A DNA stretch of 64,000 bases from Lineus longissimus (Eukaryota; Nemertea; Pilidiophora; Heteronemertea; Lineidae), in contig NC_088313.1 in NCBI RefSeq assembly GCF_910592395.1, forward strand, positions 11,820,937 to 11,884,936, in the 5' to 3' direction. Position 1 is the first letter of the stretch. Each line of letters opens with the position of its first letter. The notes below the pieces were generated by a model, which worked only from the letters and a program-made list of their open reading frames with translations, was not told where the DNA came from and made no database searches. Made by a program: the position numbers and the translations under genes. This document shows, piece after piece, positions 33,693 through 45,175 of this stretch.

Positions 33693-35090
33693 AGTCCGAC
33701 GTATCATAATTCCGACAAAGGAAAATGATTTTGAAAATGTGCCACAATTCCGACATCCCGATTTAAGGCGAAATTTTTCATATGCTCCGAAATTGTTAAC
33801 TTTGACTTCACCACGAAGCTAAAAACAATGTGAACCGTTTGGTACAAAAATAAATACGCAATATACAATAATGGTGAACAGAGAGCCGTTTGAAACAACA
33901 GTGCGCCATTGATGTCTTTGACGTATTTCCAGTGGGACCGGCGTCAAAATCGGCCGTTTTTATCACGTCTGGTATCCTATGGCAACGAAGGTGGCCCTCT
34001 GGAAAATCTTGTCAGATTTCCCGCACATATTACTAAGGAATACCTAGATCGTCTCAGAAGCAACTGTATGCGACATTCTTGGAGACCAGCGCAGCATTCT
34101 CGAAAAGTTAGCAAGAATTTACAACTTGAACGTCAAGGTGCACCTGTGTTTGTTGCAGTCTTCCCAAAAGGTGGACACTGTTGTGGCATAAGGTATGGAT
34201 TGCCTTGCCCAAGGCCTAATCAAATCATATTTCTATGTGGCATATTGAATAAATGATTTTCTGGATACTTTAATTTTGGGATGAGAACATGTTCATTTTA
34301 CAATATTCACGTGGTATTCTGCACAGTTGTGGCGTTCTATATATTTCGACTTATGGGATGCTGAGTATGACAAAATTTTAGCAAAATGTCAGTGAACATC
34401 TGATCGCGGTTTTTAGTGATTTGGGGGTCTGGTTTGAAATTTTTTGTTTAGGGTGGCCTCAAGTGCTCGGAGCCAATCCTTCGCTAAACACTGACTTGTA
34501 TTCGTTAAATATAAGAGATGAGTTCGTGTAGAAAGATGTGATCACGGCCTTTCCAGTGGGGTACAGCGCAAATTGGCCATTCTTTAAAAAGCGCCTTCAA
34601 AACGCATTTTGAGATTGGCGTTATTCGCAATAGAGAGAACATCTTCACGTTAGGCACTTTCGGGAAAACGGTTGAGCGTAACCCAAGTCCGACATCCTAC
34701 AAGGTTCCTACGTGAAACACTCTAGTCAATGCTCGAGAAAAATGCGATAAAAAATGTAGTTTAGTCAGCTCATTTTCGAAATATTTTGATTTTTGTCCAA
34801 AACAGAAAAAACCCATAAAACTGGAGAATGAAACAGCTGATCACCCGGCGGACACACACACTCCAATCCAGTGAACGCCTACCCCGCCATCATTACGATA
34901 ATGTTTTAATTCTTAAACCAATCTATTGAACAGTGCACCCGGTTTCAGAAAGTCTGCATGATATGTCCCAACTCGTCTAGGTGCTGGTTCAGTGCTACAT
35001 ATAATACGCAGCATGAAATCCAAATTTTTTTAGGAACCACCGTTAGGGGCTGCAAGGCGAATGCATCATCGGAAACACTTCATAGGCACA
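33174..35090. other. No gene recognised; poly-C run
   Basis: An uninterrupted poly-C tract lies at about 33665-33692. TCCGAC-containing sequence nearby (33695-33760) resembles the repeats at 35.1 kb. A 115-residue plus-strand frame (33909-34256) has no recognised domain. Confidence 0.4.
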
Positions 35091-35220
35091 AAAGTCCGTC
35101 ATTCAGAAAACGATATCATAAGTCCGAGGTGGCATAAGTCCGACATCTCACAAGTCCGACGTTCAAAGAAAGGTATCATAAGTTCGAAGTACCATAAGCC
35201 AGACATCTCATAAGTCCGAC
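35091..35220. repeat. TAAGTCCGAC short repeats, inverted partner at 35703-35830
   Basis: The motif CATAAGTCCGACATCTCA recurs with variation about every 15-30 bp. The reverse complement (GTCGGACTTGTGGGATG) recurs at 35703-35830. The two arrays point inwards about 480 bp apart, like the repetitive ends of an element. The interval between them holds a short unrecognised frame at 35373-35564. No target duplication was identified. Confidence 0.55.
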
Positions 35221-35830
35221 AATAAGTCGTCATCCTTGGAATTTATTTGAAATTAATGTTCTCAGCAAAGAACACCAATGACATCATCAAATCTCATTAA
35301 AATAAAAAGCGGGAAAAGGGTAATGCTGTGGATGACTGCCCTTCAACTGACTTCGAATGAAATGGCCGTAAGTTGTTGGTGATTACCAATGGTGTTGAGC
35401 ACATAAAACCCGAGACACAAAGGGATGACCCCGTAAAAAGCCATGCCCGAATTCTGGAGCATGATTTCTTCAAAACGCGACGATTATTAGACAATGCGAA
35501 CGTGTCTTCTGTTGACAAAATGTCAAGATATCGCAAGTTTTGCCAACACTCTTCAGATAGCTAGTACCAAACTAACCTAAATGTGTTCCTTAGGCATTGT
35601 ATTCGACTCGATCTTGAACAACTTTTTGGACCAATTGGAGAACTAGAAATATCAGCCTTTATTTCTTAAACTGCTTAAAAACTTTTGTTTATACAATACA
35701 TAGACGTCGGACTTGTTGGGTGTCGGTCTTGTGAAACGTCGAACTTGTGGGATGGCGGATATATGGGATGTTGGACGAATGGGTCTTCGGATTTGTGGGA
35801 CGTCGGACTTGTGGGATGTCGGACTTGTAG

Positions 35831-37861
35831 AGGGGAGGAGAATCTTGCCTGATCAAAGCGCCTTTGGGATATCATGATATTAACCATATACATGTATCCA
35901 CATAAATCAATCAGGGGTTTCAAGGAGCAACCAGAAGGCGCTCACTTGAGGAACAAAGCAGCGACTCGTGGTCGGCCAGGAATCAAACCTACGCCCCCTT
36001 GATCATGAGGCCGAATCTTTTCTGCTTTGGACACGCAGGTGAATGGCTTTACAACAACGTGTCCATGACCATGCAATCATTGTCCGCCGGTTTGAAGGCA
36101 TCATGTGCAGCGCTATGTTAACCCAGCCAAATGCAGAAGTGACATAGAGCTACAATGGTTTGATGATCATTAACATTCGTGCAGAAATTAGAGCCTTTCA
36201 GCCAAGTCGAATCTCCTGCCCGTGTAACGTATCCCTACAGTTTTGCGCACGACGTCATGAGTTTGTTTAGTTTGGACAAGCGATATCGTATCAGTATACG
36301 GAAAAACGAAATATGTCTATGCGGGAAGCAGTATATACGTGTGATATTGAACAATTTAACTTGCATTTGCAGCTAAATTGAGACTTCTATCATCGTGTAC
36401 GTTTTGACGTTGCTGAAAGTCATTATTAAGGAGTTTTCGTAAAGCCCCCGAAACGTCCACGTGAATGCCTATCCTATTGTTCGACTTCGTTATCACGCAT
36501 TACACTGTCTCTCACCCAACACGTGTCGCTACTGCCCACGTTTGGACACCTCAGGCAGGATCACCAGCCGCACCACAGGCAGGTCGTACAACACAAAGAA
36601 CAACATCTGTTTTCAAAGGTAGTATATAAAACTTGGAATCAGTGAAACCATGTAACCTGTGCTGAACCATGGAATCAGTCCTAAAAATGCATAAAAACAT
36701 GAAATAATGCCATTGGAACCTAAGGTGGTTACGAATCAATATTTGGAGCTTATTTTTACATGATCAGATCGGAATTTAACGGTAGTTAAGAAATCAGTCG
36801 CATTTCCGATTCTATATTTTCAATTTACAATCTTTTTATTACAATCTATATTTTAGAACAACCCAGTCATACATCGCCTCCAGTGTACATTACTGATCTC
36901 CCAAATATGGGCATGCACGTCACGCCACGCCCACCACACACCCATAATATGCACCAATCAGCGCTCCGCTTACTACGCCACCCTACGGGGCCTAATTGAA
37001 CTACGGAGCGGTGTGATCATACAGGGTGATACAGAGAAGATTGACTACATCATGCAGTACCGGCTGGCACTTATCCGTACATAATCTGAAGCATGACAAG
37101 AAACGTATAAGAAGATTTATTACCGAAGGTTTTAGCTGGGTTTGGAGATGAAAAATGAGAACGAATTCCTTCACGGTGAGTGATTTCGTACATTTTCATG
37201 TACACATCGGGATGTAGAGATATTTTCGTGATGTCACCAGTTCTAAGCGGACACATTTTTTTAGTGATTCCCGTGTACATGTTTGTCCTATCTACCAAGC
37301 TTAATCAGAGCATCATAGATACAAAATGATTCTTAGGAATTAGTCGCAGATCCGTTTTAATATTCCATATTTTGGAAAAACCCAAACGTCCTCCGGGTGA
37401 CCGGCTAGTGACCTAGGCTTGGTAAGGTCCGTATAGGCCTACCCCTGATGTCACTAGCCGGTCACTAGGCCTACCCGGAGGACTGTTTCACCATTATTTC
37501 AAAGAGCCTGCCAATAAATAAAGATACAAGAATTCCCATTTCTTTTACAAGGGAAGCCTTTATTTTAACAATGTAGACATCTTCAGCATACGTCCTGGAA
37601 CCCTAGTTACATTGATTATTGAAATCAGCTCAACCCAGATATTCGATGACGTCATCCTCCACAAAAAGGTGGTTACTGGCACTACTGGCAAATTGCTATC
37701 AATTAAGTCAGCTGGGACGAGATTGGCAGTTGGAAGGGTATAAATTGTGGAAGGAACGCACCCGATTTCACGCGGTACTTGCACAGTGATTCCACGGTTT
37801 AGTACTGACTATTCCATGGTTTAGCACAGGTTACATGGTTTGACTGACTCCAAGTTTTATC
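35831..37861. other. No gene recognised; small palindrome
   Basis: A palindrome at about 37387-37483 pairs GTCCTCCGGGTGACCGGC with its inverse. Otherwise there is no frame, RNA gene or repeat that I can support. Confidence 0.4.
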
Positions 37862-38166
37862 AACTACCGTTGTCAAAGCAATAATGTCATTTATTGCATC
37901 CAATGTAACAAATGCAACATGCAGTATGTGGGCGAAACGAAACAGACCATGATATGTCGTTTCCAGAAATACTTCTACAATATAACCAAGCGCAATCACG
38001 CATTACCAGCCATTATAATCAGTCTAAAATATACTTGACAGGAGGCGTAAATGTCTCCATTTTAAGTTACAATTTCCACAAAGTGGGTGTTAGTGAGTTA
38101 GGTGATCGAAACACTAGGCAAATGATACTACAGTTATACTGGATAGGAATAATCAGGATTAAATGA
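37862..38166 (+). pseudogene. Penelope-type GIY-YIG endonuclease remnant
   Basis: The plus-strand reading NVIYCIQCNKCNMQYVGETK followed by ICRFQ is the GIY-YIG core (xIYxIxCxxCxxxYVGET...R). Downstream, after a frame change, TGGVNVSILSYN, SELGDRNTRQMIL and LYWIGI follow the C-terminal pattern of Penelope-like retroelement endonucleases (R..RExxWI). It is 5'-truncated and shifted. The last 33 bp overlap the 3' end of the STELLO-like gene on the other strand, so that gene's terminal codons may derive from, or be bordered by, this insertion. Confidence 0.7.
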
Positions 38167-40143
38167 ATTGTCAAATTCGGTTACGTCTTTGCCCCGGAAT
38201 AGAATTCTTTTAATCACAGATTTTTGAAGCCAGTTCAGTCTACTTTGCGTAAACTTATGATCGAGCTTAAAATACTTCTTAATGAACGCGTAGTCCACGG
38301 TGTAGGTTTTATTTTTCTTCAGATTGGGCTTTCCATGAATCCTCCATTGCAAATTTGGCGAGGTACTGTTCAACAACGGATTCGGCTTTCCATCGACTAT
38401 TAGCAGAAGGGCCGATAGCAGAAATTGTAATTGAGTGGATCGGTTGTTATCCACCTTGTATTTAGTATTGCCCTTATGACCTGGTCTCGAATTGGCACTA
38501 TGAAGAACATTGTACTGATACCTGCTTGAGCTATACAACATGTTGGCCAGACCATTATTGATAACACTCGATGCCCACCAGGATTGAGCTTCAAACTCAG
38601 TACTGTAGGGCAGTAGGAAAGATAATGTATCACGGTGATATGCTACCATCATTGCATCAAAATGGTAGTTTGTATTAACGAGTGACGTCTTGTTATAGAA
38701 ATGATGTCCTTGCAGTGTGTAATATGGATAGCTGATTGCCGGCTCGTGAGCGCCCAAGAACTGTTCAAAGCACGTCCACACAACGTCGCTATTGCAACCG
38801 CGTTCACTTTTCCACCTACGACCATCATTACTGAACGACAATGTAGTGTCGTCGTCGAGAAAGATGAAATAGTTATAGCCCTTCTTCGACATTCGACTCC
38901 CACGTTCAACGGCGTGTTCCAGCAGAAGATTCCTCCCAGTGGTCCACGTGCTATTAGGCCAGTATAAATCGCCAGACTCCGACGAGTATGTCAGCCATAG
39001 AACATCCCGATTTGAGTTTGACACAAGTTGATCGAGCATCGTGACGCTTGCGCCTTGTATTAAATACACGTAGTCTTTCGCAACTTTCACTGGCGGAAAG
39101 GTATAGCCGACACATTCCAAATCACGTATCCAGGCAATGGCTAAATCGATATCTGTCCGCCCGACAATATCGATTTGGTAGAGCTCTGTGTAAAGATCGA
39201 TCATGTTCTGCGCCAACGAAACGGTTTTCGGGATCCAGTTCACCAGGAAGTTGATCAGTCGGCTGGTTTTATAGTAGACATCAATTTCATTGTGAAAATC
39301 AACCATATACGAATGCGCGTTACGGATTTGATTGACGTATGGCGGACCGAAAGCGATGTGACCGTCGGTGTCCCAGACTAACCGTTGCGTAAAATATGAC
39401 CGCCAAATATCCGACACGCGCCCGTCTACACTTGCCGGCAGGAGCAGACCCCAGAAGGCGAACTGTGCATGCATCGTTGCCTGGGCGTTATAGGGCGACA
39501 TGATGAAATGCGGTAGGGCGTGATACTTCTCCACCATCTCGAACTGAAAAGGAATTTTCTGCGTCAGTCTATAGATGGCGTCCACGTCGGGGTAGGTTTG
39601 GGCTAAATAGTTGATCACCGCGATCTTTTCCGGCTTGACGGTACCAATCACTTTCATGTTTTTCGTGTTTGAATCCTTGATTTTATCCAGTGGCAACCCC
39701 CTCGGCCAAAAGGTTGTGTTGGGTTTGATATAAGGAATGTAGGGATTGTACACGTGCCCGGCGACCTGTATCAAATCAAATTCAATCGAAGAATCCAGAA
39801 GCGGCTCTGACTCCGGAAACTTCGGGAAGATGTCATTGTCGGTGTCGTAGATCCACTTGGCCCCGTTAGCCACGGCGTACATGAAGCCAATGTTTTTGCG
39901 ACTGAAATGATTCCATGGAATATGCTGGCAGATATGGTACGGACAGCGCTCTTGCCAGGCAACGTCTAGAAAGATCAGATTGGGAAATGACGGAACTACT
40001 GTGATGGGGCCCTTATTGTCACTGACCAGTACCAGACACCACTTTGGCATCTTCAGTAGGTCTTTCACGGCGTCGGTCAAATTGAAGGTCGTCGTGACCA
40101 CCACCCATTTGTCGCAGGTCATTTGAGCCCGATGCGGAGTTAC
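38134..40143 (-). CDS. STELLO-like protein, exon 2 (lumenal domains)
   Basis: A 2010-bp uninterrupted exon that begins VTPHRAQMTCDKWVV and ends NPDYSYPV then TAA... at 38134. It holds both acidic-triad regions. A single large exon for the whole lumenal part is unusual beside the MAM gene's small exons and could reflect an ancient retrocopy or bacterial-style ancestry; that is inference. Confidence 0.75.
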   Translation of the reverse strand, partial: VTPHRAQMTCDKWVVVTTTFNLTDAVKDLLKMPKWCLVLVSDNKGPITVVPSFPNLIFLDVAWQERCPYHICQHIPWNHFSRKNIGFMYAVANGAKWIYDTDNDIFPKFPESEPLLDSSIEFDLIQVAGHVYNPYIPYIKPNTTFWPRGLPLDKIKDSNTKNMKVIGTVKPEKIAVINYLAQTYPDVDAIYRLTQKIPFQFEMVEKYHALPHFIMSPYNAQATMHAQFAFWGLLLPASVDGRVSDIWRSYFTQRLVWDTDGHIAFGPPYVNQIRNAHSYMVDFHNEIDVYYKTSRLINFLVNWIPKTVSLAQNMIDLYTELYQIDIVGRTDIDLAIAWIRDLECVGYTFPPVKVAKDYVYLIQGASVTMLDQLVSNSNRDVLWLTYSSESGDLYWPNSTWTTGRNLLLEHAVERGSRMSKKGYNYFIFLDDDTTLSFSNDGRRWKSERGCNSDVVWTCFEQFLGAHEPAISYPYYTLQGHHFYNKTSLVNTNYHFDAMMVAYHRDTLSFLLPYSTEFEAQSWWASSVINNGLANMLYSSSRYQYNVLHSANSRPGHKGNTKYKVDNNRSTQLQFLLSALLLIVDGKPNPLLNSTSPNLQWRIHGKPNLKKNKTYTVDYAFIKKYFKLDHKFTQSRLNWLQKSVIKRILFRGKDVTEFDNSFNPDYSYPV

Positions 40144-40433
40144 CTTGAAAGAATAAATCAATGATAAGTTAATCAAACTGGTTCGTATTTACAGTAAAAA
40201 ATGGTGAGTACAAAATATGAAAATATCTTTAAGAACAGCACAAATAAAAAATAACATACTTCAAGTATCAAGCGTACCTTATCATATGATTTCGTCTTTC
40301 CAGTATGCCTGTCTGAAACAGGTTCGAAGCGCTGGTGTACTTTGCCATTGCCGAATTTCAGGATCCAGTGGTTGAACACGAAAAAGATCAAAGTGACGTA
40401 AACCAAAATTCGAAGGACAGTTTTGAAAGACAT
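38134..40433 (-). CDS. STELLO-like (DUF288) Golgi-type glycosyltransferase, two exons
   Basis: Exon 1 is 40433-40278 (52 codons, donor AAGGTACGC) and exon 2 is 40143-38134 (acceptor TTCTTTCAAG), joined in phase 0 for about 721 residues. Residues 6-22 (VLRILVYVTLIFFVFNH) are a signal anchor, so this is a type II membrane protein, probably of the Golgi. The lumenal part opens KWVVVTTTFNLTDAVKDL, WCLVLVSDNKG, HFSRKNIGFMYAVANGAKWI and YDTDNDIFP, the STELLO/DUF288 pattern ending in a DxD-like DTDND. A second region has DVLWLTY, GYNYFIFLDDDTTL and WTCFEQFLGAHEPAISYPYY, resembling a second GT-A fold with its own acidic triad. Plant STELLO proteins act with cellulose synthase in the Golgi; the animal role and substrate are unknown. 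The frame is intact, with several NxS/T sites. Confidence 0.75.
40278..40433 (-). CDS. STELLO-like protein, exon 1 (cytosolic tip and membrane anchor)
   Basis: The Met chosen starts MSFKTVLRILVYVTLIFFVF, giving a five-residue cytosolic tip with Lys and a 17-residue hydrophobic helix. An upstream in-frame Met at 40496 would place about 20 unrelated residues in front; TATTTTGTAG just 5' of the chosen Met looks like a splice acceptor, supporting a 5'-UTR intron and the shorter start. The stem region follows (KVHQRFEPVSDRHTGK). Confidence 0.7.
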
Positions 40434-40887
40434 CAGGGAGTCACTACAAAATACAAATAAAGCATATTGATATAACCTGTCCGCAAGCACATGCATCTTA
40501 GAACGATAAAACGTGTGGGGATTCGGACAGTGTCATGAAGGCACTGTCCACTATCATGACTATGGTTACCAAAGCGCTAGTGAACGTCGGCAGTCAAATT
40601 GAAAGCGCAGGCACTCACAAGTATCCAGAAACGAATATTTCCTGTTCTATGGCACTCGACGTGGATTCGCTGGTTGGTATAGATAATAATTTGAACACAT
40701 ATGTTTAGTTTTATATTGATGTAGCTGTTCTGAATAAATAGAGAAATAAGCGTTTTTGAAGCCATACGCATAATTTAGGTACAAACTACGCTTATTTTAA
40801 CATAATTATCTACGTGCTGCGTTGTGTAGCATGTACACACGAATATGCATACTCTTTTGTATGCGTTAATCGGTTGGCCCGCGAAAC

Positions 40888-41747
40888 GGGTATTAATAAA
40901 CAGAGAAACAGAGAAACGAAGAAATCGAGAACTTCCCCCATCGACTAGTTATAGGCCTCGTCTCCCAATGCATTGCTACACAAAATCAGTACTTGTGTGC
41001 CAACAGCCATTTTGTTTTGTTCAAAATGAAGTAGCATCAATTCAAAACAATTAAGGGGCGTATAGCCATGTAGCAAATCCTTACCCAGCTTGGACAGTTT
41101 TGACTGTGTATTAGGTTATTAAAACCAAGAAAACAACCACTAAAAACCAATCAACCAAGACTTTAGTTGGGCAATTTTAGACCTGGTAACCTCGTCCCTC
41201 CTGCTTGTTTGGTCCTGGGGACGAGGCTTGTTTCGTAAGGCGGGTAGCGTCTGGCAGGGCAACAGAGTCGAGAATATCGGAGATGAAATGCTTTATTTCT
41301 CACGTCGGACTACGATCTACTGTTACACCGGGTAGATCTAAAATACAGACTTTGCTAATTAAGACTGGACTATGCTGAATACTCAACAAGGCTGAAATGA
41401 GATATGAAGTGGGGGTTCGCCGTGCCAGGTGTACATCGGTGCTTTGAGAAGGGACGCAGATGGGAACCATTTTACTGACACTTCTCTTAATAACTGAATG
41501 GTTTCATTTTCCTATCCAACCAGTAAATAAACGGTCTTAACTTCTGCACTGGACATATTATACACCTCCAGAAATGCACAATCACTCTGTCTGCAATGTG
41601 GAATTAGCATACTAGAAGGGCCTTCTGTGCTAGCATATTAGTCTATTTTCACGCCGTACATTATAGACATATGTTTTAAGGCCTAACTACTCGATATGGG
41701 AAGTTCTCGATTTCTTCGTTTCTCTGTTTCTCTGTTTATTAATACCC
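40888..41747. mobile_element. 860-bp TIR element, hAT-like target duplication
   Basis: GGGTATTAATAAACAGAGAA at 40888 has its reverse complement at the right end (41747). The inverted match covers about 50 bp through CGAAGAAATCGAGAACTTCCC. An 8-bp duplication, CGCGAAAC, lies at 40880-40887 and 41748-41755. Eight-base duplications are typical of hAT elements (also P). The ends lack the usual CAGGG of many hATs, so the superfamily is tentative. No coding capacity. It sits in the left terminal repeat of the pogo-like element. Confidence 0.75.
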
Positions 41748-41855
41748 CGCGAAACTTGTTCGAATGGAAAGTCGTTGAATATCCCGGTTGTAGGTCTAGT
41801 TAAGTTGATTACGCATCTCTCAATACAACACCATGTCAATTCTGCTGGTGCACCA

Positions 41856-42781
41856 TGTGGGAGCGGTCAGAGAAAAAAAAAACTCTAAGTCGTAGATTCG
41901 GCAGCAGTAGCAGCAGATTTACTGTAAATAAGGAAAAGCACAAATAAACACAAGTACAAATAATTGACAAAGAATGCAAATCACAAGATGATAACAAGAT
42001 CTTAATCACAGGACAATCAGAAAAGGGGACCAGAGACCAGAGACAATTATATAGTAAACACTTTCTTGTTTAGATATAAAAGGTGTAAAAGATATAAAGG
42101 GTACCAGAGAAGGTTATACACAAGCCGGAGAAAATCTCGTGAACATAAAACAGAAAATCCAAATTTAAATGAAGTTTGAGACCAGAGACAAGATAAGGAC
42201 ACAACGTCCCCTGGCCGGTTTTACAGTATCATACAGGACACAAATTCCCCACCACATGTTAACAAAAACATCACCTGACTAAACTATTAGATCAGGGAGA
42301 CACAATTTAAATAACAAAGAAGGACAGTCCTTCAGGGCTCACCCCAGTTGACCTTTAAAGCAATATTACATAATACAACATGGTGTGGGCCTACACACAA
42401 CTGAAAATGCTGGTGAGGACAACAGGCAGGAGAGGCACTGAATAAATCCTTCCTAACCAACTAAATACAGTACAAAATATAATTCAAATGGCCTAAATAG
42501 CTTCTACTCATATTGTGTAAACTTACCAAGCGTTAGAGGGCTAAAAATGACTGCTCCTCACAGAAATAAAGACATAGTAAGAAAGATAAATCTAGAAAAG
42601 GACTTGAAATGTTGAACTAAAAACAGAATAGAAGGCAGAAAGGGGTCTTCCCAACCAAAAACAAGGACTAAAGTGACCTGGAATCCAGAGATGGGACAGG
42701 GAACCAGTTTAGGGTTCCATGTCCCTTACAAAGTGCTGAAGTGTGGGAAATTTAAACTGAAAATGTAAAATGGCCATTACA
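41856..42781 (-). repeat. BEL/Pao 3' LTR (element orientation)
   Basis: A 926-bp LTR beginning TGTGGGAGCGGTCAG and ending GGCCATTACA on the plus strand. Almost identical to 45176-46100; differences seen include an A-run length and single bases near 42003, 42115 and 42260. Confidence 0.9.
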
Positions 42782-43632
42782 TACCGGCTCCCTAATTGTG
42801 TAGTGTTACACAATTACAATAATAGCAACAACATTTTAAGTTTGCACCAAACAAATATCGACCGGAGACCAGAGACCACTCAAACACCAGAGACCAGAGA
42901 TCACTCAACATGAAATCTGTAGTTAAGGACAAGATATATACAAGTACATGATATTACAAACAGCAAGCTTGCTTAATACTAAAGTGATCTTTAGGAACCA
43001 ACAACTCACTGAAACCTAGTGAGTGATACAATGTTAAAGAAACGATAATAAAGCAAAGGGACGAACTTGTCCAATTTTGGGAAGAAAAACACAAAATGCA
43101 AGGTTCCAAAACATCACCATTAGACAATCAATTTAACCTCAACATAGAATACGATCCCAAATACCAAAATAATAGTCCCAGATAACCATGGCATAAACAA
43201 CTACTTGCACAAGGCAACAGCGATAAACTTTAGTTCAATGCTACAATTTTCAAATGTCTCAGAAACCACTAATTCACAAACATTGCCCAAGAAGATTGAT
43301 CAGATCTCCAAGAAACAAACCATAACTTAGTTGATAACAGAATCTATAGACGCGCGTCAAATATAGTTCACCACCAAACTAAACTTTTCTCTAACAGACA
43401 TACCGAACAGTAGATTGAACCTAGTCTAACCAAAACATTTAAACATTATAGGTTATCAAATTAAACTCAATGCTCATAAACTGTGAGTCTTCACAAAACA
43501 TTCAAGTACAATACAATATAAGGTATAAGCATTTATTACAACACTCTTAAAAACACCACTACCCAATTTAGAGATTTAAAGTGTCCTGGATATTTCATCC
43601 TTCAATCAACCAACGTGTTACTTAGTCCATTT
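42782..43632 (-). other. Non-coding 3' internal region of the BEL/Pao element
   Basis: No frame of note. GACCAGAGACCA-type repeats occur here and in the LTRs. This stretch replaces the whole pol region, so the deletion breakpoint lies at or just after the end of gag. Purine-rich AGGGAGCCGG next to the 3' LTR (minus orientation) is a weak polypurine tract. Confidence 0.6.
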
Positions 43633-45030
43633 CTAAGATAACGCACAGTTTTGTGATTGGCCTGACCAAGATACCTCCGCACCACGAACATTTTCTACGG
43701 CATATAGACATTCACGAAGAAATATTGCGTAATCGTCAAGCCCTCTTGGATTGTCCGCTCGAATGCTCGGCCAAGCTAGTGCCCTTTTTACGTACGCCTG
43801 AGATACAACATCAGTCTCGCCATATCTATCTTCGAACTCCTCGGACACCGCTATATACCCCAGTTTAGCGTCAAGGTTGGAATACCCCCTCACGATTCGG
43901 TGGGCTTCACCTATTGTATATTGCGACAAATAGTTCATTCTCTCTTCGTATGAATCCGTGTGGGCACTTATCCTGGCATTGAACTGTCTAATGAATTGCG
44001 TGTACTCCATAGGGTTTCCACTAAACTTGTTTAGCTCTGAGGTTGGCCTTTTTAACTGCCTCGCTATAGCTAGCAAACCACTGTTATCTTCTTGGGCAAC
44101 CTGATCATCAGATGGGTGAGGACGCGCCAGGCTTGGCATCTTACTGTCTGTGGCCTTAACGTTCCGAGGTTTAAAGTCAGGTTCCTTGTTTCTATGAACG
44201 GGGACGTCGCCTGGTGGCAACACAGGGTTTTTAGCAGAATATCGAGCGTGCAGATCCGTGGCTGGCAAATTGGGATTAAGAGACCCTGCGAGAGTGGGGG
44301 TACGCTTACGGTCTGCAGCATCCTTAGAAAGAACAGGAACCATCTCTTTTACGTGTGTACTCTCCGGTGTATCCGCAGAACTGGTACTGGTACTGCTTTC
44401 GTGTTCGAATTCTTCAAGAACTTTTGCCTTTGCGTCACATACGGCTATCTCAGTCTTGATGTTGAATTCTTCAACCTCCATATCAAAGTCTAAACGTTTT
44501 CGCTCCAAAGATCTCTTCTTGTCAAGGGTAGCAATTCTAGCCATCAGCTCGGCCCTTTTCGTAGCCTCCTGCATCCTGGATTGGCTGGCATCTGACTTTC
44601 TGGAACGCTCACTCTTGGATCTGACAACTGACCGTGGTTTGGGAATATCGTGTGCTAGCAACCACCTTTCAACCTGGTCCTTACACTTGGTGAATGTTTC
44701 ATTGTGAACCAGAAAATAATGCGCAGTGTCCTCTATCAGATCGTCTGGAGTTAACATGGCCTGATATTCCTGGTTAAACTGCAGAAACTCCTCATAGCTC
44801 GATAACCAAACAGAATACTCCTTCCTTACAACCTCCACTGGCACATCCGCAACTAACACATGTTCGTTTAACTTCGCAGTGACGATCCTTAATATACGAC
44901 ACGAATCACGCCGACGTTTTTTCCTAACGTCTAAAGTATTCGCTAATCCTTTAGCCGTTGGTTTGCGGTCCCTCGTCGACCTCCGCATTCCTCCTGCAGC
45001 TCCCTCTGGCTGCTCCTCAGGTTCCGTCAT
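43633..45030 (-). CDS. BEL/Pao Gag protein, 465 residues
   Basis: The frame starts at MTEPEEQPEGAAGGMRRSTR, a basic, Arg/Lys-rich N-terminus. A long charged coiled-coil-like part follows (about residues 130-215: KRAELMARIATLDKKRSLER). The capsid-like core then has LNKFSGNPMEYTQFIRQFNA, YLSQYTIGEAHRIV and GYIAVSEEFEDRYGE, the DUF1759-type signature of BEL/Pao Gag (KFxGdPlxYwxFxxxF...LxxyctGeA...A...L...fG). It closes soon after a WPSIRADN segment, without the zinc knuckles and protease that normally follow. Gag assembles the cytoplasmic particle that packages element RNA. The frame is fully open. Confidence 0.75.
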   Translation of the reverse strand: MTEPEEQPEGAAGGMRRSTRDRKPTAKGLANTLDVRKKRRRDSCRILRIVTAKLNEHVLVADVPVEVVRKEYSVWLSSYEEFLQFNQEYQAMLTPDDLIEDTAHYFLVHNETFTKCKDQVERWLLAHDIPKPRSVVRSKSERSRKSDASQSRMQEATKRAELMARIATLDKKRSLERKRLDFDMEVEEFNIKTEIAVCDAKAKVLEEFEHESSTSTSSADTPESTHVKEMVPVLSKDAADRKRTPTLAGSLNPNLPATDLHARYSAKNPVLPPGDVPVHRNKEPDFKPRNVKATDSKMPSLARPHPSDDQVAQEDNSGLLAIARQLKRPTSELNKFSGNPMEYTQFIRQFNARISAHTDSYEERMNYLSQYTIGEAHRIVRGYSNLDAKLGYIAVSEEFEDRYGETDVVSQAYVKRALAWPSIRADNPRGLDDYAIFLRECLYAVENVRGAEVSWSGQSQNCALS

Positions 45031-45175
45031 AACGATGTTGAAGAAGTGCTCGAAAGTAGAAGTGATCGGAAGAAGAAGTGCGTAAATCCTCGAAAATCAA
45101 CGTAAGGTAGAAGGACAGGAACTGAATCTTGAAACTTGAAACTTGAAACTTGAAACTTGTAACGCTTGTAAATGA

